64,000 nt of DNA. Source: Streptomyces sp. NBC_01707 (GTDB lineage: Bacteria > Actinomycetota > Actinomycetes > Streptomycetales > Streptomycetaceae). The notes beneath the pieces were generated by a model, which did no database searches, was not told where the DNA came from, and saw nothing but the letters and a program-made list of their open reading frames with translations. The DNA lies in contig NZ_CP109190.1 in the NCBI RefSeq assembly GCF_041438805.1, positions 7,564,001 to 7,628,000 of the forward strand. Direction: 5' to 3'. The translations under genes and the position numbers were made by a program. This document shows, piece by piece, positions 42,985-51,670 of this stretch (position 1 is the stretch's first letter; every line of letters begins with the position of its first letter).

Positions 42985-44301
42985 GTGCACGCATCAACGC
43001 AACCGCGAGCGGCGGACCATCGGCCGTACTTCTTCTTGAGCTATGCGCATACACCGGGGTACGGCGGTGGGACGGACCCGGATATGTGGGTCGAGCGACT
43101 GTTTCAGGATCTCTGCGGCCATGTGATGGCCATGACCGACCTTCCGGCGGGTGCCTCCGCCGGGTTCATGGACCGGGAGATACGGTCCGGCGAGGGGTGG
43201 TCGGAACGGCTCGGTAGCGTGTTGGCCACCTGCCGGGTGTTCGTTCCGCTCTTCTCGCCGCGCTACTTCGCCAGCGAGATGTGCGGAAAGGAGTGGCACG
43301 CTTTCGAACAGCGTGCCATCGCCCACCGGGCCCGCAGCAATCAGCCGGCGGAGGCGATCGTGCCCGCTCTGTGGGTGCCGGTTCCACCGAACCAACTGCC
43401 GGGGCCGGCGGAGCGGTTGCAGTTCAATCACCGTGATTTCGGGGACCGTTACGTCAGTGACGGACTCTACGGGCTGATCAAACTCAGGCTCTTCGCCGAG
43501 GAGTACGAACGAGCCGTCTACGAACTCGCGAAACGAATCGTCAGCGTCGCGGCCACCGCCCGGATCGAAGTGGGTCGCCCCGTCGACTACCGGCTGGCCC
43601 CAAGCGCCTTCGGTTCGCTGAGCAGCGGTGCCGGTGCCCCTCGCCCGATGAAGGTGACCATCGTGGCGCCCACCCGGCACGACCTGCCCGAGGGGCGTAG
43701 TGCCGACTACTACGGAGACAACCCGCACGACTGGAACCCGTACCATCCGGCCTCTGTGCGCCCTCTGGCCTATGTCGCCGAGGACCTGGTGCGTGCCCTC
43801 AACTATCAGGCCACCATTACCTCCTTCGACGAGGAGTCCGGCCACGCGGAGAGCAAAGGGCCACCTAGCAGGCCGGAGATCCTCGTCGTCGACCGCTGGG
43901 CGCTGATGGACGAGGACCGACGCCGCAGACTCGCAGCCTTCGACGCCGAGAACCGGCCATGGGTGACCATGGTGGTGCCCTGGAACCGCGAGGACCCTCA
44001 GAGCAGAGCCGCCGAGGCGGAGCTGACCGAGAAGCTCGAACAGACCATGCCGTCCAAGATTCGCCAAGGGCGGGCCTATTGCCGAGCCGCGGCAAGAGGA
44101 GTGCCGAGCATGGACGCCTTCGGACAGGTACTGCCCCAGGTCGTGGAGGCGGCGGCTCAGCAGTACCTGCGCCATGCGGCGGTCTATCCGCCGGCGACGG
44201 GCGGCGGCCACACTGAACGGACACGACTGATGGGGCCCATGGGCAACACGCAGTTCATACCGGACATGCACGACCCTGCGACGGATGCGGAGGACGTATG
44301 A
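42985..44301 (+). CDS. fxsC: FxsC, TIR-domain protein
   Basis: A 438-residue protein. It opens with a TIR domain (RPYFFLSYAHTP, then LFSPRYFASEMCGKEWHAFEQ), where Glu in CGKEW sits at the place of the catalytic glutamate of NAD-cleaving TIRs. The second half has VTIVAPTRHDLPEGRSADYYGDNPHDWNPY and VVDRWALMDEDRRRRLAAFD, a conserved FxsC block of unknown fold. GTG 42985 is chosen because GGACGGGGG lies just upstream; ATG 42955 is an alternative without a ribosome site. The stop overlaps fxsT (ATGA). TIRs of both FxsC and FxsT may pair. Confidence 0.85.
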   Translation: MHASTQPRAADHRPYFFLSYAHTPGYGGGTDPDMWVERLFQDLCGHVMAMTDLPAGASAGFMDREIRSGEGWSERLGSVLATCRVFVPLFSPRYFASEMCGKEWHAFEQRAIAHRARSNQPAEAIVPALWVPVPPNQLPGPAERLQFNHRDFGDRYVSDGLYGLIKLRLFAEEYERAVYELAKRIVSVAATARIEVGRPVDYRLAPSAFGSLSSGAGAPRPMKVTIVAPTRHDLPEGRSADYYGDNPHDWNPYHPASVRPLAYVAEDLVRALNYQATITSFDEESGHAESKGPPSRPEILVVDRWALMDEDRRRRLAAFDAENRPWVTMVVPWNREDPQSRAAEAELTEKLEQTMPSKIRQGRAYCRAAARGVPSMDAFGQVLPQVVEAAAQQYLRHAAVYPPATGGGHTERTRLMGPMGNTQFIPDMHDPATDAEDV

Positions 44302-47300
44302 CGGCCGGGCGTGACGGACGGATCGTCACTTTCTACTCGTACAAAGGCGGCACCGGGCGCACGATGGCCCTGGCCAACACTGCCTGGATCCTGGCTGCCA
44401 ACGGCAAGCGGGTACTGGCCGTCGACTGGGACCTGGAGGCGCCCGGACTCCACCGGTTCTTCCACCCATTCCTCGACCCTTCGACCCTCGGCGCCACCAC
44501 CGGCGTCATCGACCTGATCACCGAGTACGCGTGGGCCGCGACCAGCCCGGTCCAGCGCGCCGATGACTGGCACCGTGACTACGCCCGGATCCAGCCGCAC
44601 GCGGTCTCCCTCACGCCCGAGACGCTCGGCTGGGAGTTCCCACAGGGCGGAACGCTCGACTTCGTCTCCGCCGGACGGCAGAACCGCGAGTACTCCGCGA
44701 CCGTCTCCACCTTCGACTGGGACAACTTCTACGACCGGCTCGGCGGCGGCCACTTCTTCGACGCCCTGCGCGACGACATGAAGGCCAACTACGACTACGT
44801 CCTCATCGACAGCCGGACCGGCCTCAGCGACATCGCCGACATCTGCACCGTCCACCTTCCGGACCTGCTCGTCGACTGCTTCACGCTCAGCGACCAGTCC
44901 ATCGACGGCGCCGCATCCGTCGCCCGGCAGATTTCCGAGCGCTACACCGGCCGCCCCATCTCCATCTTCCCCGTCCCGATGCGGATCGACGAGGGCGAGA
45001 AGGAGAAGGCCGACGCGGGGCGGGCCCTGGCCCGGCTGAAGTTCGACCGGCTGCCCCGAGACCTGTCCAGTGACGAACTCACAGCCTACTGGGGAGCGGT
45101 GGAAATTCCGTACCGCCCCTACTACGCGTACGAGGAGACCCTGGCCACCTTCGGTGACGAGGCAGGTCTGACCAACTCGCTGCTCTCCGCCTTCGAGCGG
45201 CTCACTGCCGTCATCACCGACCGGCAGATCACCTCGATGCCCCCCGTGGCGGAGGAGATACGGCTCCGCATCCGCGACGCCTTCACCCGGCGCAGGCCCG
45301 CACTGCCCGCCGATCTCTTCCTCAACTATGTGGCGGAGAACCGGATGTGGGCCGACTGGATCGAATCGGTCCTCACCCGGGCCGGATTCCGCGTCGTCCC
45401 GCGTGACGTCTCCGCCGAACGGGGCGCGGCCCAACCGGCGCAGGCAGCGGTCGAGACCGCCACGCGTACCGTCGTCCTGCTCTCCAGCGCCTATCTGAAG
45501 TCCCAGCGGGCCGTGAGCCTGTGGGACAGGGCGGTCGCCGAGGATCCGGGGGGCGGCAGGCGTCAGCTCCTGCCCCTCAGGGTCGGGGACGTACGTCTCT
45601 CCGCGCCCTACATCGACCGCAACCCCGTCGACCTTTTCAGGCTCGACGAGGTACACGCCACCTCGGCGCTGATGCGTGCACTGGACCGCCCGGTGCAGCT
45701 CGTCGACGGGGTCGCTCCGGGCCCCCGCTTCCCCGGCACCGTGCCGAAGATCTGGAACGCACCACCGCGCAACCCTGGCTTCACCGGCCGCTCCCTGGTC
45801 CTGGAGCGGATGCGTGACCAGCTCGGTGGCGGGATGGCCGTCGTACTTCCCCAGCCGCAGACCCTGTACGGGCTCGGCGGCGTCGGCAAGACCCAGGTGG
45901 CCTTGGAGTACGTGCACCGCTTCATGGCCGACTACGACCTGGTCTGGTGGATATCCTCCGAGCAGACCGACGATGTGGTCGCCGGTCTCGCCGAACTCGC
46001 CATCCGGCTCGGCGCCCAGGGCGGCGACGACATGGCGGCCGCCTCCCAGGAGGCCGTCGACCTGCTGCGCCGCGGAGTTCCGTCGGACCGCTGGCTGCTG
46101 GTCTTCGACAACGCCGACGACCCCGAACGGCTCAGGCGCTACTTCCCTCAGGGCGGCTCCGGCCACATCCTTGTCACATCGAGGAACCAGACATGGTCCC
46201 AGCACGGTGACGCACTGCCCGTCGACGTCTTCCTGCGGGAAGAGTCCATCGAGCACCTCCAGCGCCGCGCCCCGGGACTGAGCGACGAGGACGCCGCCCA
46301 GGTGGCCACCGCCGTCGGTGACCTGCCGCTGGCCGTCGAACAGGCAGCCGCCTGGATCGCGGAGACCGCCACCCCGATCGACACCTATCTGGAACAGCTC
46401 GCCCAGCAGGCCCCCCAGGTCCTGGCCCTCAACCAGCCCGCGGGCTACCCGGAACCCGTCGCCGCCACCTGGAACATCTCCATCCAGCGTCTCAAGGAGC
46501 GCTCGCCCGCTGCAGTGAGGCTGTTGCAACTCTGCGCCTTCTTCGCCCCGGAGCCTATTTCGGGGGACCTCCTGTACAGCAAGGAGATGATCGAGGCGCT
46601 CAAGCCGTACGACGCCTCGCTCCAGGAGAAACTGGTGCTGGGACGGGTCATCCGGGAGATCGGCCGGTTCGCCCTCGCCAAGGTCGACCAGGTCTCCAAC
46701 TCCATCCAGGTGCACCGTCTGGTGCAGGCCGTGATCCGGGCGCAGCTCAGCGAGGAGGAGCAGCGCGAGGCCCGCCATGTCGTCCACCGCATCCTGGCGG
46801 GTGCCCGGCCCGATGACGACGAGCCGATCGACAACCCGTTGACCTGGCCGCGGTTCGCCACCATCTGGCCGCACCTCGGCCCGTCCGATGCGCGCAACTG
46901 TAAGGAACCCGAAACCCGCAGGCTCCTGATCGACCGAGTGCGCTACCTGTGGAAGCGCGGTGACTTCAGGACTGCCGGCACCCTCGGCGCCGAACTGCGC
47001 GAGGCGTGGGGGGAGATGCTCGGCGAGCGGGATCTCCAGTACCTCTACCTCTGCTTTCACCTCTCCAACATCTATCGCTCGCGCGGACGTTATGTGGAGG
47101 CGAAGGAACTCGACGAAATCACCCTCACGCGTCAGCGGGAGGTGCTGGGTTCGGAGCACCCGCACACGTACATGACCACCAGTAGCCTCGCGACGGACCT
47201 CGGCACGCTCGGCGAGTACAGCCGGGCGATCGAGCTGGCTACCGAAGCCACCGAGGGGTTCAGCCAGATCTTCCACGAATCGCACCCCAGGACGCTGGCG

Positions 47301-48233
47301 GCGGCCAACAACCTGGCGCTCAATCTGCGCCTCGTCGGGCAGTACGCCAGGGCCAGGGAGATCGATCAGGACGTCTACGACCGGCGCACCGAGGTGCTCG
47401 GCGCGAACCACCCGTACAGCCTGTCCTCCGCCATGAACCTGGCCCGCGATCTGCGGGACGTAGGACGATACGAGGACTCCGTCGGTCTGCTCAGTCGCAC
47501 CTACGACAGTTACAAGTCGCACCTCGGGCGCACTTTCCCCGGCACGCTGAGCGCGGCGAAGAGCCTGGCTGTTTCACTGCGCAGGGCGGGCCAGCTGGAG
47601 GATGCCCGCAGGCTGACGGTGGCCACCCGTGCCAGGTACCGGGCCAAATACACCTCGGCCAACCCCGAGTCGCTGGCCTGTGATCTCAACATGGCGGCCG
47701 ACCTGTTCGCGGCCGGTGAGGCGAACGAGGCCAGGGACACAGCGCAGGAAGTCGTCGACCAGTACATGAAGGTGCCGGGGGAGAGGCACCCGTACACCCT
47801 GGCAGCCCAGAACAACCTGGGCGTCTACCTCTCGGGGGCCGGCGCGGCGGAGGAGGCGGAGAAGCTGCTGACGCGGGTGGTCGCCTCGATGCGGGAGGTG
47901 TTCGGCCGCGAGCATCCGCACACGCTGTTCTGCGTCATGAACCTGGCCAATGCGACCGCGGACCTCGGTGGCCTCGACATCGTGCTGGAGACGGAGCGGC
48001 GGGTCTCCGCGCAGCTCCGGGAGGCCCTCGGGGCGCACCACCCGGAGACCTTGGCCATGACGTCGAACATCGCTGTCACCCTCGATGAGATGGGCCGCAA
48101 GGACGAGGCGTTGCAGGTGCGGGCGGAGATGGTCGAAGAGCTGACCCGACAGCTCGGCGACGAGCACCCGTTGACCCGGATCGCACGGGACGACAGTCGG
48201 TTCCAACGGGAACTGGAGCCGATCACCATCTGA
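44298..48233 (+). CDS. fxsT: FxsT, STAND protein: MinD-like ATPase + TIR + NB-ARC + TPR
   Basis: A 1311-residue multidomain protein. Residues 1-320 form a MinD/ParA-like ATPase with the deviant loop KGGTGRTMA (16-24; Arg in the Walker A lysine position). A second TIR-like domain runs from about 339 (DLFLNYVAENRMWADWIE) to 470. An NB-ARC NTPase follows: Walker A GLGGVGKT at 525-532, Walker B WLLVFDNADDPE, sensor HILVTSRN and GLPL-like DLPLAVEQAAAWIAE. From about 870 to 1300 come many tetratricopeptide repeats with the HPxTL motif. It is the signalling hub of the FXS system; the trigger is unknown. Confidence 0.88.
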   Translation: MTAGRDGRIVTFYSYKGGTGRTMALANTAWILAANGKRVLAVDWDLEAPGLHRFFHPFLDPSTLGATTGVIDLITEYAWAATSPVQRADDWHRDYARIQPHAVSLTPETLGWEFPQGGTLDFVSAGRQNREYSATVSTFDWDNFYDRLGGGHFFDALRDDMKANYDYVLIDSRTGLSDIADICTVHLPDLLVDCFTLSDQSIDGAASVARQISERYTGRPISIFPVPMRIDEGEKEKADAGRALARLKFDRLPRDLSSDELTAYWGAVEIPYRPYYAYEETLATFGDEAGLTNSLLSAFERLTAVITDRQITSMPPVAEEIRLRIRDAFTRRRPALPADLFLNYVAENRMWADWIESVLTRAGFRVVPRDVSAERGAAQPAQAAVETATRTVVLLSSAYLKSQRAVSLWDRAVAEDPGGGRRQLLPLRVGDVRLSAPYIDRNPVDLFRLDEVHATSALMRALDRPVQLVDGVAPGPRFPGTVPKIWNAPPRNPGFTGRSLVLERMRDQLGGGMAVVLPQPQTLYGLGGVGKTQVALEYVHRFMADYDLVWWISSEQTDDVVAGLAELAIRLGAQGGDDMAAASQEAVDLLRRGVPSDRWLLVFDNADDPERLRRYFPQGGSGHILVTSRNQTWSQHGDALPVDVFLREESIEHLQRRAPGLSDEDAAQVATAVGDLPLAVEQAAAWIAETATPIDTYLEQLAQQAPQVLALNQPAGYPEPVAATWNISIQRLKERSPAAVRLLQLCAFFAPEPISGDLLYSKEMIEALKPYDASLQEKLVLGRVIREIGRFALAKVDQVSNSIQVHRLVQAVIRAQLSEEEQREARHVVHRILAGARPDDDEPIDNPLTWPRFATIWPHLGPSDARNCKEPETRRLLIDRVRYLWKRGDFRTAGTLGAELREAWGEMLGERDLQYLYLCFHLSNIYRSRGRYVEAKELDEITLTRQREVLGSEHPHTYMTTSSLATDLGTLGEYSRAIELATEATEGFSQIFHESHPRTLAAANNLALNLRLVGQYARAREIDQDVYDRRTEVLGANHPYSLSSAMNLARDLRDVGRYEDSVGLLSRTYDSYKSHLGRTFPGTLSAAKSLAVSLRRAGQLEDARRLTVATRARYRAKYTSANPESLACDLNMAADLFAAGEANEARDTAQEVVDQYMKVPGERHPYTLAAQNNLGVYLSGAGAAEEAEKLLTRVVASMREVFGREHPHTLFCVMNLANATADLGGLDIVLETERRVSAQLREALGAHHPETLAMTSNIAVTLDEMGRKDEALQVRAEMVEELTRQLGDEHPLTRIARDDSRFQRELEPITI

Positions 48234-48235
48234 GC

Positions 48236-48268
48236 AGGCCGGGGCTCGCCGATGGCGGGCCTCGGCCT
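48236..48268. terminator. Bidirectional terminator between fxsT and hydrolase
   Basis: AGGCCGGGGCTCGCC (48236-48250) pairs with GGCGGGCCTCGGCCT (48254-48268) with two G-U pairs around GAT. It lies between the convergent fxsT and alpha/beta hydrolase genes. Confidence 0.7.
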
Positions 48269-48271
48269 GGG

Positions 48272-49162
48272 TCAGGCCTCCAAGGCGGCGGTGTCCGGCT
48301 CCTCCAGCAGCCAGTTGAGGATGCCGGGGAGCACGGACAGCGCATCGAAGTGCGCAGCTGTCGGCTCCAGCACCGCGGTGGCACCCGGGATCTTCCCGGC
48401 CAGCCAGCGCGAGTGCCCGACCGGCGAGAACACATCCTTCTCGCCGTGCCACAGCATCACAGGGCCGGTGATGTCCGCCGGGTCGAAGCCCCACGGGGTA
48501 CAGAGAGCGATCGCGTCGTCGATCCATCCGTACGCTGAGGTACGCAACCCCTCACGGTAGTTGCGCAGCAGCATCGAACGGATCCCGGCGTCGTTGACGA
48601 TGACCCGGTCGGAGTCGGTCAGCTCCCGGCGCAGATCGTCGATGAGCCGAACCGGGTTCTGTCTGATCACCGCGGACCGCGAGATGAACGACTCCGCCAG
48701 TCCGTCCGGATCGGCCACCGCCGTGGAGTACGCCAGCACATTGGAGGCGGCCATCCCGTCGAACCAGTCGAGGCCGTCCGCGCCCCAGGGGGCCAGCCCG
48801 ACCAGGGCGGCGGTACGGGTGACCCGATCGGGCATCAGCGCGGCGCAGGCCAGCGCGTGCGGGGCTCCGCCGGAACGGCCCACCACGGCGAATCGCTCCA
48901 GCCCGAGCGAGTCCGCGATGGCCCGCACATCCTCCACGACGTCCGCCACGCAGCGGCCCGCGAGTCTGTCGGAGCCGCCATAACCCGGGCGGTCGTAGGC
49001 GATCAGCTGTGTCTTGCGCTGGTACAGCACCATGCCGCGCGGTGCCGGGCCGAGTCGGCTGCCCGGCATTCCGTGCAGCAGAAAGACCGGTCTGCCCCGC
49101 GGGTCGCCCAGACGCTCCACCATCAGATGCCGCCCGTCCTTTGCGCGCACCCGATTGCGCAC
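48272..49162 (-). CDS. Alpha/beta hydrolase next to FXS locus
   Basis: A 296-residue alpha/beta-fold hydrolase. HGMPGSRLGPAPR forms the oxyanion region, VVGRSGGAPHALA is the nucleophile elbow with Ser, and WHGEKDVFSPV and the late AHFDAL give the acid and His. GTG 49162 is chosen because GGAGGAGG lies 7 bases upstream. It faces fxsT tail to tail. Hydrolases accompany some FXS loci, so it may act on the modified peptide or release a signal; it may also be unrelated. Confidence 0.82.
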   Translation of the reverse strand: MRNRVRAKDGRHLMVERLGDPRGRPVFLLHGMPGSRLGPAPRGMVLYQRKTQLIAYDRPGYGGSDRLAGRCVADVVEDVRAIADSLGLERFAVVGRSGGAPHALACAALMPDRVTRTAALVGLAPWGADGLDWFDGMAASNVLAYSTAVADPDGLAESFISRSAVIRQNPVRLIDDLRRELTDSDRVIVNDAGIRSMLLRNYREGLRTSAYGWIDDAIALCTPWGFDPADITGPVMLWHGEKDVFSPVGHSRWLAGKIPGATAVLEPTAAHFDALSVLPGILNWLLEEPDTAALEA

Positions 49163-49516
49163 TCCGCGCCTCCTCCAACTCGTGCGGGCACCGAGTTGCC
49201 CGACTTTTCCGTGCAATTCGATGATGGACCATCAAAGTCGCTGTGTGGAATGCCAATTGAGGTAAATCAACGATGAGTATCGGACAGGTCCAGTCCTTAC
49301 CCACTGCCGACGGGCCGGTTGCACGGGGTGTTCGCAAACGGAACCGACATGGCGTGATGCCGGACAAGTGAACGCGGCGCGGTCGAAACGGTGCTGTCGT
49401 GTGTGCGTCCTGAAGTCGACCTTGTGTGCTATCGGCCCGATCGGAATAGTGGGCGGCTCCATCCTCCGTACCCAGGCACCCCACTTGCCTGTGTACGGCC
49501 CCACAGGAGGTAGAAG
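49163..49516. promoter_or_regulatory. Divergent intergenic region with 13-bp palindrome
   Basis: 354 bases between hydrolase and protease genes. TGATGG-A-CCATCA at 49222-49234 is a perfect palindrome 60 bases upstream of the hydrolase start and is a candidate operator for it. AT-richer bases follow. No gene is seen. Confidence 0.35.
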
Positions 49517-50602
49517 TTGAAGCATCGACGCATATCCAGGAAGCGCGCGGTCATGGCCGGATCGGCCGTTGTCGCCCTGGTCGCAGCGGGGGTCACGTTC
49601 CAGAGTGCGAACGCCAGTGACGACGTACCGCAGTTCACCGTCCGGACCTTGACGGCGAACGCGGCCGGAAAGCTCGCCACCACTCTCGGGCAGGATCTGG
49701 GCGGCGACGCGGCCGGCTCGTACTACGACGCCAAGTCGAAGAACCTGGTCGTGAACGTGGTCGACCGGGCCGCCGCCGAGCAGGTGCGGCAGGCGGGCGG
49801 CAGGGCGAAGGTCGTGACGAACTCGCTCGCCGAGCTGACGTCGGCCCGGCAGACGCTCACTACCAAGGCCACGATCCCCGGCACCTCATGGGCCGTCGAT
49901 CCGGTCAGCAACAAGGTGGTCGTCACCGCCGACCGCACGGTCGACGGCGCGGCCTGGGACAGACTCAGCACGGTCGTCGAGGGGCTGGGCGGCAAGGCCG
50001 AACTCAAGAAGACCGCCGGAGAGTTCAAGCCGTTCATCGCCGGCGGCGACGCGATCTGGGGCAACGGAGGGCGCTGCTCGCTCGGCTTCAACGTGGTCAA
50101 GGACGGTGAGCCGTACTTCCTGACCGCGGGACACTGCACCGAGGCGATCAGCAGCTGGTCCGACTCGCAGGGCGGCGCGGAGATCGGTACGAACGCGGGC
50201 TCCGAATTCCCGGGCAACGACTTCGGGCTGGTGAAGTACACCTCCGACACGCCGCACCCCAGTGAGGTCGACCTCTACAACGGTTCCACCCAGCCGATCA
50301 CCAAGGCGGGCGAGGCCACCGTCGGCATGACGGTGACCCGTAGCGGATCCACCACCCAGGTGCACGACGGCCAGGTCACCGGCCTGGACGCCACGGTGAA
50401 CTACGGCAACGGCGACATCGTCGAAGGCCTCATCCAGACGACGGTCTGCGCCGAGCCGGGCGACAGCGGCGGCTCGCTCTTCGCGGGCGACACCGCGATC
50501 GGCCTGACCTCCGGCGGCAGCGGCGACTGCTCCTCGGGCGGCGAGACGTTCTTCCAGCCGGTGCCCGAGGCGCTGGCCGCGTTCGGGGCCGAGATCGGCT
50601 GA
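49517..50602 (+). CDS. Streptogrisin-type secreted serine protease (long pro-region)
   Basis: A 361-residue S1E protease. A signal peptide (residues 1-34, [20 protein letters not shown]) and a long pro-domain of about 140 residues with alpha-lytic-type [15 protein letters not shown] and [16 protein letters not shown] precede the mature part at about residue 174 (IAGGDAIW). The triad is His206 (TAGHC), Asp235 (NDFG) and Ser317 (GDSGG). TTG 49517 is chosen because AGGAGG lies 6 bases upstream, an unusual start codon. The pro-domain length resembles streptogrisin C/D types. It is paralogous to the gene at 36268. Confidence 0.9.
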   Translation: MKHRRISRKRAVMAGSAVVALVAAGVTFQSANASDDVPQFTVRTLTANAAGKLATTLGQDLGGDAAGSYYDAKSKNLVVNVVDRAAAEQVRQAGGRAKVVTNSLAELTSARQTLTTKATIPGTSWAVDPVSNKVVVTADRTVDGAAWDRLSTVVEGLGGKAELKKTAGEFKPFIAGGDAIWGNGGRCSLGFNVVKDGEPYFLTAGHCTEAISSWSDSQGGAEIGTNAGSEFPGNDFGLVKYTSDTPHPSEVDLYNGSTQPITKAGEATVGMTVTRSGSTTQVHDGQVTGLDATVNYGNGDIVEGLIQTTVCAEPGDSGGSLFAGDTAIGLTSGGSGDCSSGGETFFQPVPEALAAFGAEIG

Positions 50603-50630
50603 TCAGACGGGCCATCGGGCGTTGTCCCCC

Positions 50631-50670
50631 GTTCGTCGGCCGGGTCCGCGATCGGACCCGGCCGACGAAC
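50631..50670. terminator. Terminator after the second protease gene
   Basis: GTTCGTCGGCCGGGTCCG (50631-50648) pairs perfectly over 18 bases with 50653-50670 around CGAT. Confidence 0.8.
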
Positions 50671-50753
50671 GAGTCCGGGCATGCCCCAGATGAGGAGGAT
50701 CTGGGGCTTCGACGAGACGCCCGGTCGGCGCCGGACTCGCAGAGCGGCCCTGG

Positions 50754-51266
50754 TCAGGAGGCCGTCGACTCCAGGTGGTAGGTCGTGTCGACCCAGAAGC
50801 CGTTCGTGGCCCTGGCCTTGATCTCCAGTACGTACTGGCCGGGACTGAGTGACGCGATGCTGCCCCAGATGCCCCATGCGTAGCGCTGGGTCAGCCCTGT
50901 CCTGAACGGTGCGGAGAACTCCTGCAGCGGCAACGGAATGCTGTTCAGCGACGCCGTGGCCTCTGCCACCGTCATGGACTGAGGCACCCTCGAGTACGAC
51001 CTGGTGTGCTGCATATTGAGCACCGGGAAGAAGACCGGCCGGTCCGAGGGAATCGCGCAGCGCCGCACCACCTTGCCGCCGTAGGTGCCGGCCAGGAACC
51101 AGAGGTCGTCCGGCTGGTTCCAGGCGGCGTGCTCGCCTGTTGTGTCCTCGACCGGGCTGCGGTCGTCAGGGGCGGACAGTGCCCATTTCCACCAGCGGCC
51201 CGCGAGCTCTCCGCCCTCTTCGTCGCTCAGCTTCCGGATGCTGTCGACCGATTCCGCACCACTCAT
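50754..51266 (-). CDS. Hypothetical protein, 170 aa
   Basis: A 170-residue protein without signal peptide. It reads EEGGELAGRWWKWALSAPDDRSPVEDTTGEHAAWNQPDDLWFLAGTYGG in its first third, then RRCAIPSDRPVFFPVLNMQ, and ends in a beta-rich part with SPGQYVLEIKARATNGFWVDTTYHLES. I do not recognise the family; the WWKWA and DDLWFLAG pattern is found in small secreted-like actinomycete proteins of unknown role. ATG 51266 has GGGAGGGG upstream, a strong ribosome site. It is divergent from the giant amidase gene. Confidence 0.72.
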   Translation of the reverse strand: MSGAESVDSIRKLSDEEGGELAGRWWKWALSAPDDRSPVEDTTGEHAAWNQPDDLWFLAGTYGGKVVRRCAIPSDRPVFFPVLNMQHTRSYSRVPQSMTVAEATASLNSIPLPLQEFSAPFRTGLTQRYAWGIWGSIASLSPGQYVLEIKARATNGFWVDTTYHLESTAS

Positions 51267-51670
51267 GACGCCCCTCCCGCGTGCAGCCCCTGGCTCGGGG
51301 CTCGATTCGAACAAGCGGACAGTACCCGGGGCGGGTGATGGGCTCGACGGCGACCTCTGAGGCTGGTGACGCCGGCCCGACGGGGCCGAATCGCGATCGG
51401 GAGAGCAGCGGTTCGTCGGGTGGGCACGCGAGATCTCGATCGCGGCGACCGACGCGTGCGCACATTCAAGGGTGTTCCTCTGCACGCGCCCGTCCGGACC
51501 GTTGGGCCGTGCACGCAACACCGTAGGTAACAACGACCCATCCGCAACCCGGCGAACTCGTAACGGGCCAGGTGGAGTGCTTCCGGGCAGCGATTCGCGT
51601 GAGAGGGGGCTGTTAGATTCCAACTCCCGTCTGACCACGGGAGCATAGACATCATGGGGGGAAGAGCTTC
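51267..51670. other. Divergent intergenic region
   Basis: 404 bases between the 170-aa gene and the giant secreted protein gene. TAGATT near 51613 is a possible -10 for the latter, with no clear -35. No ORF of coding character was seen. Confidence 0.35.

Noticed and set aside
44184..47522. A 1112-residue open frame on the minus strand
   Set aside because: It lies fully opposite fxsT, which has intact domains; the minus frame is the antisense shadow produced by high third-position GC.
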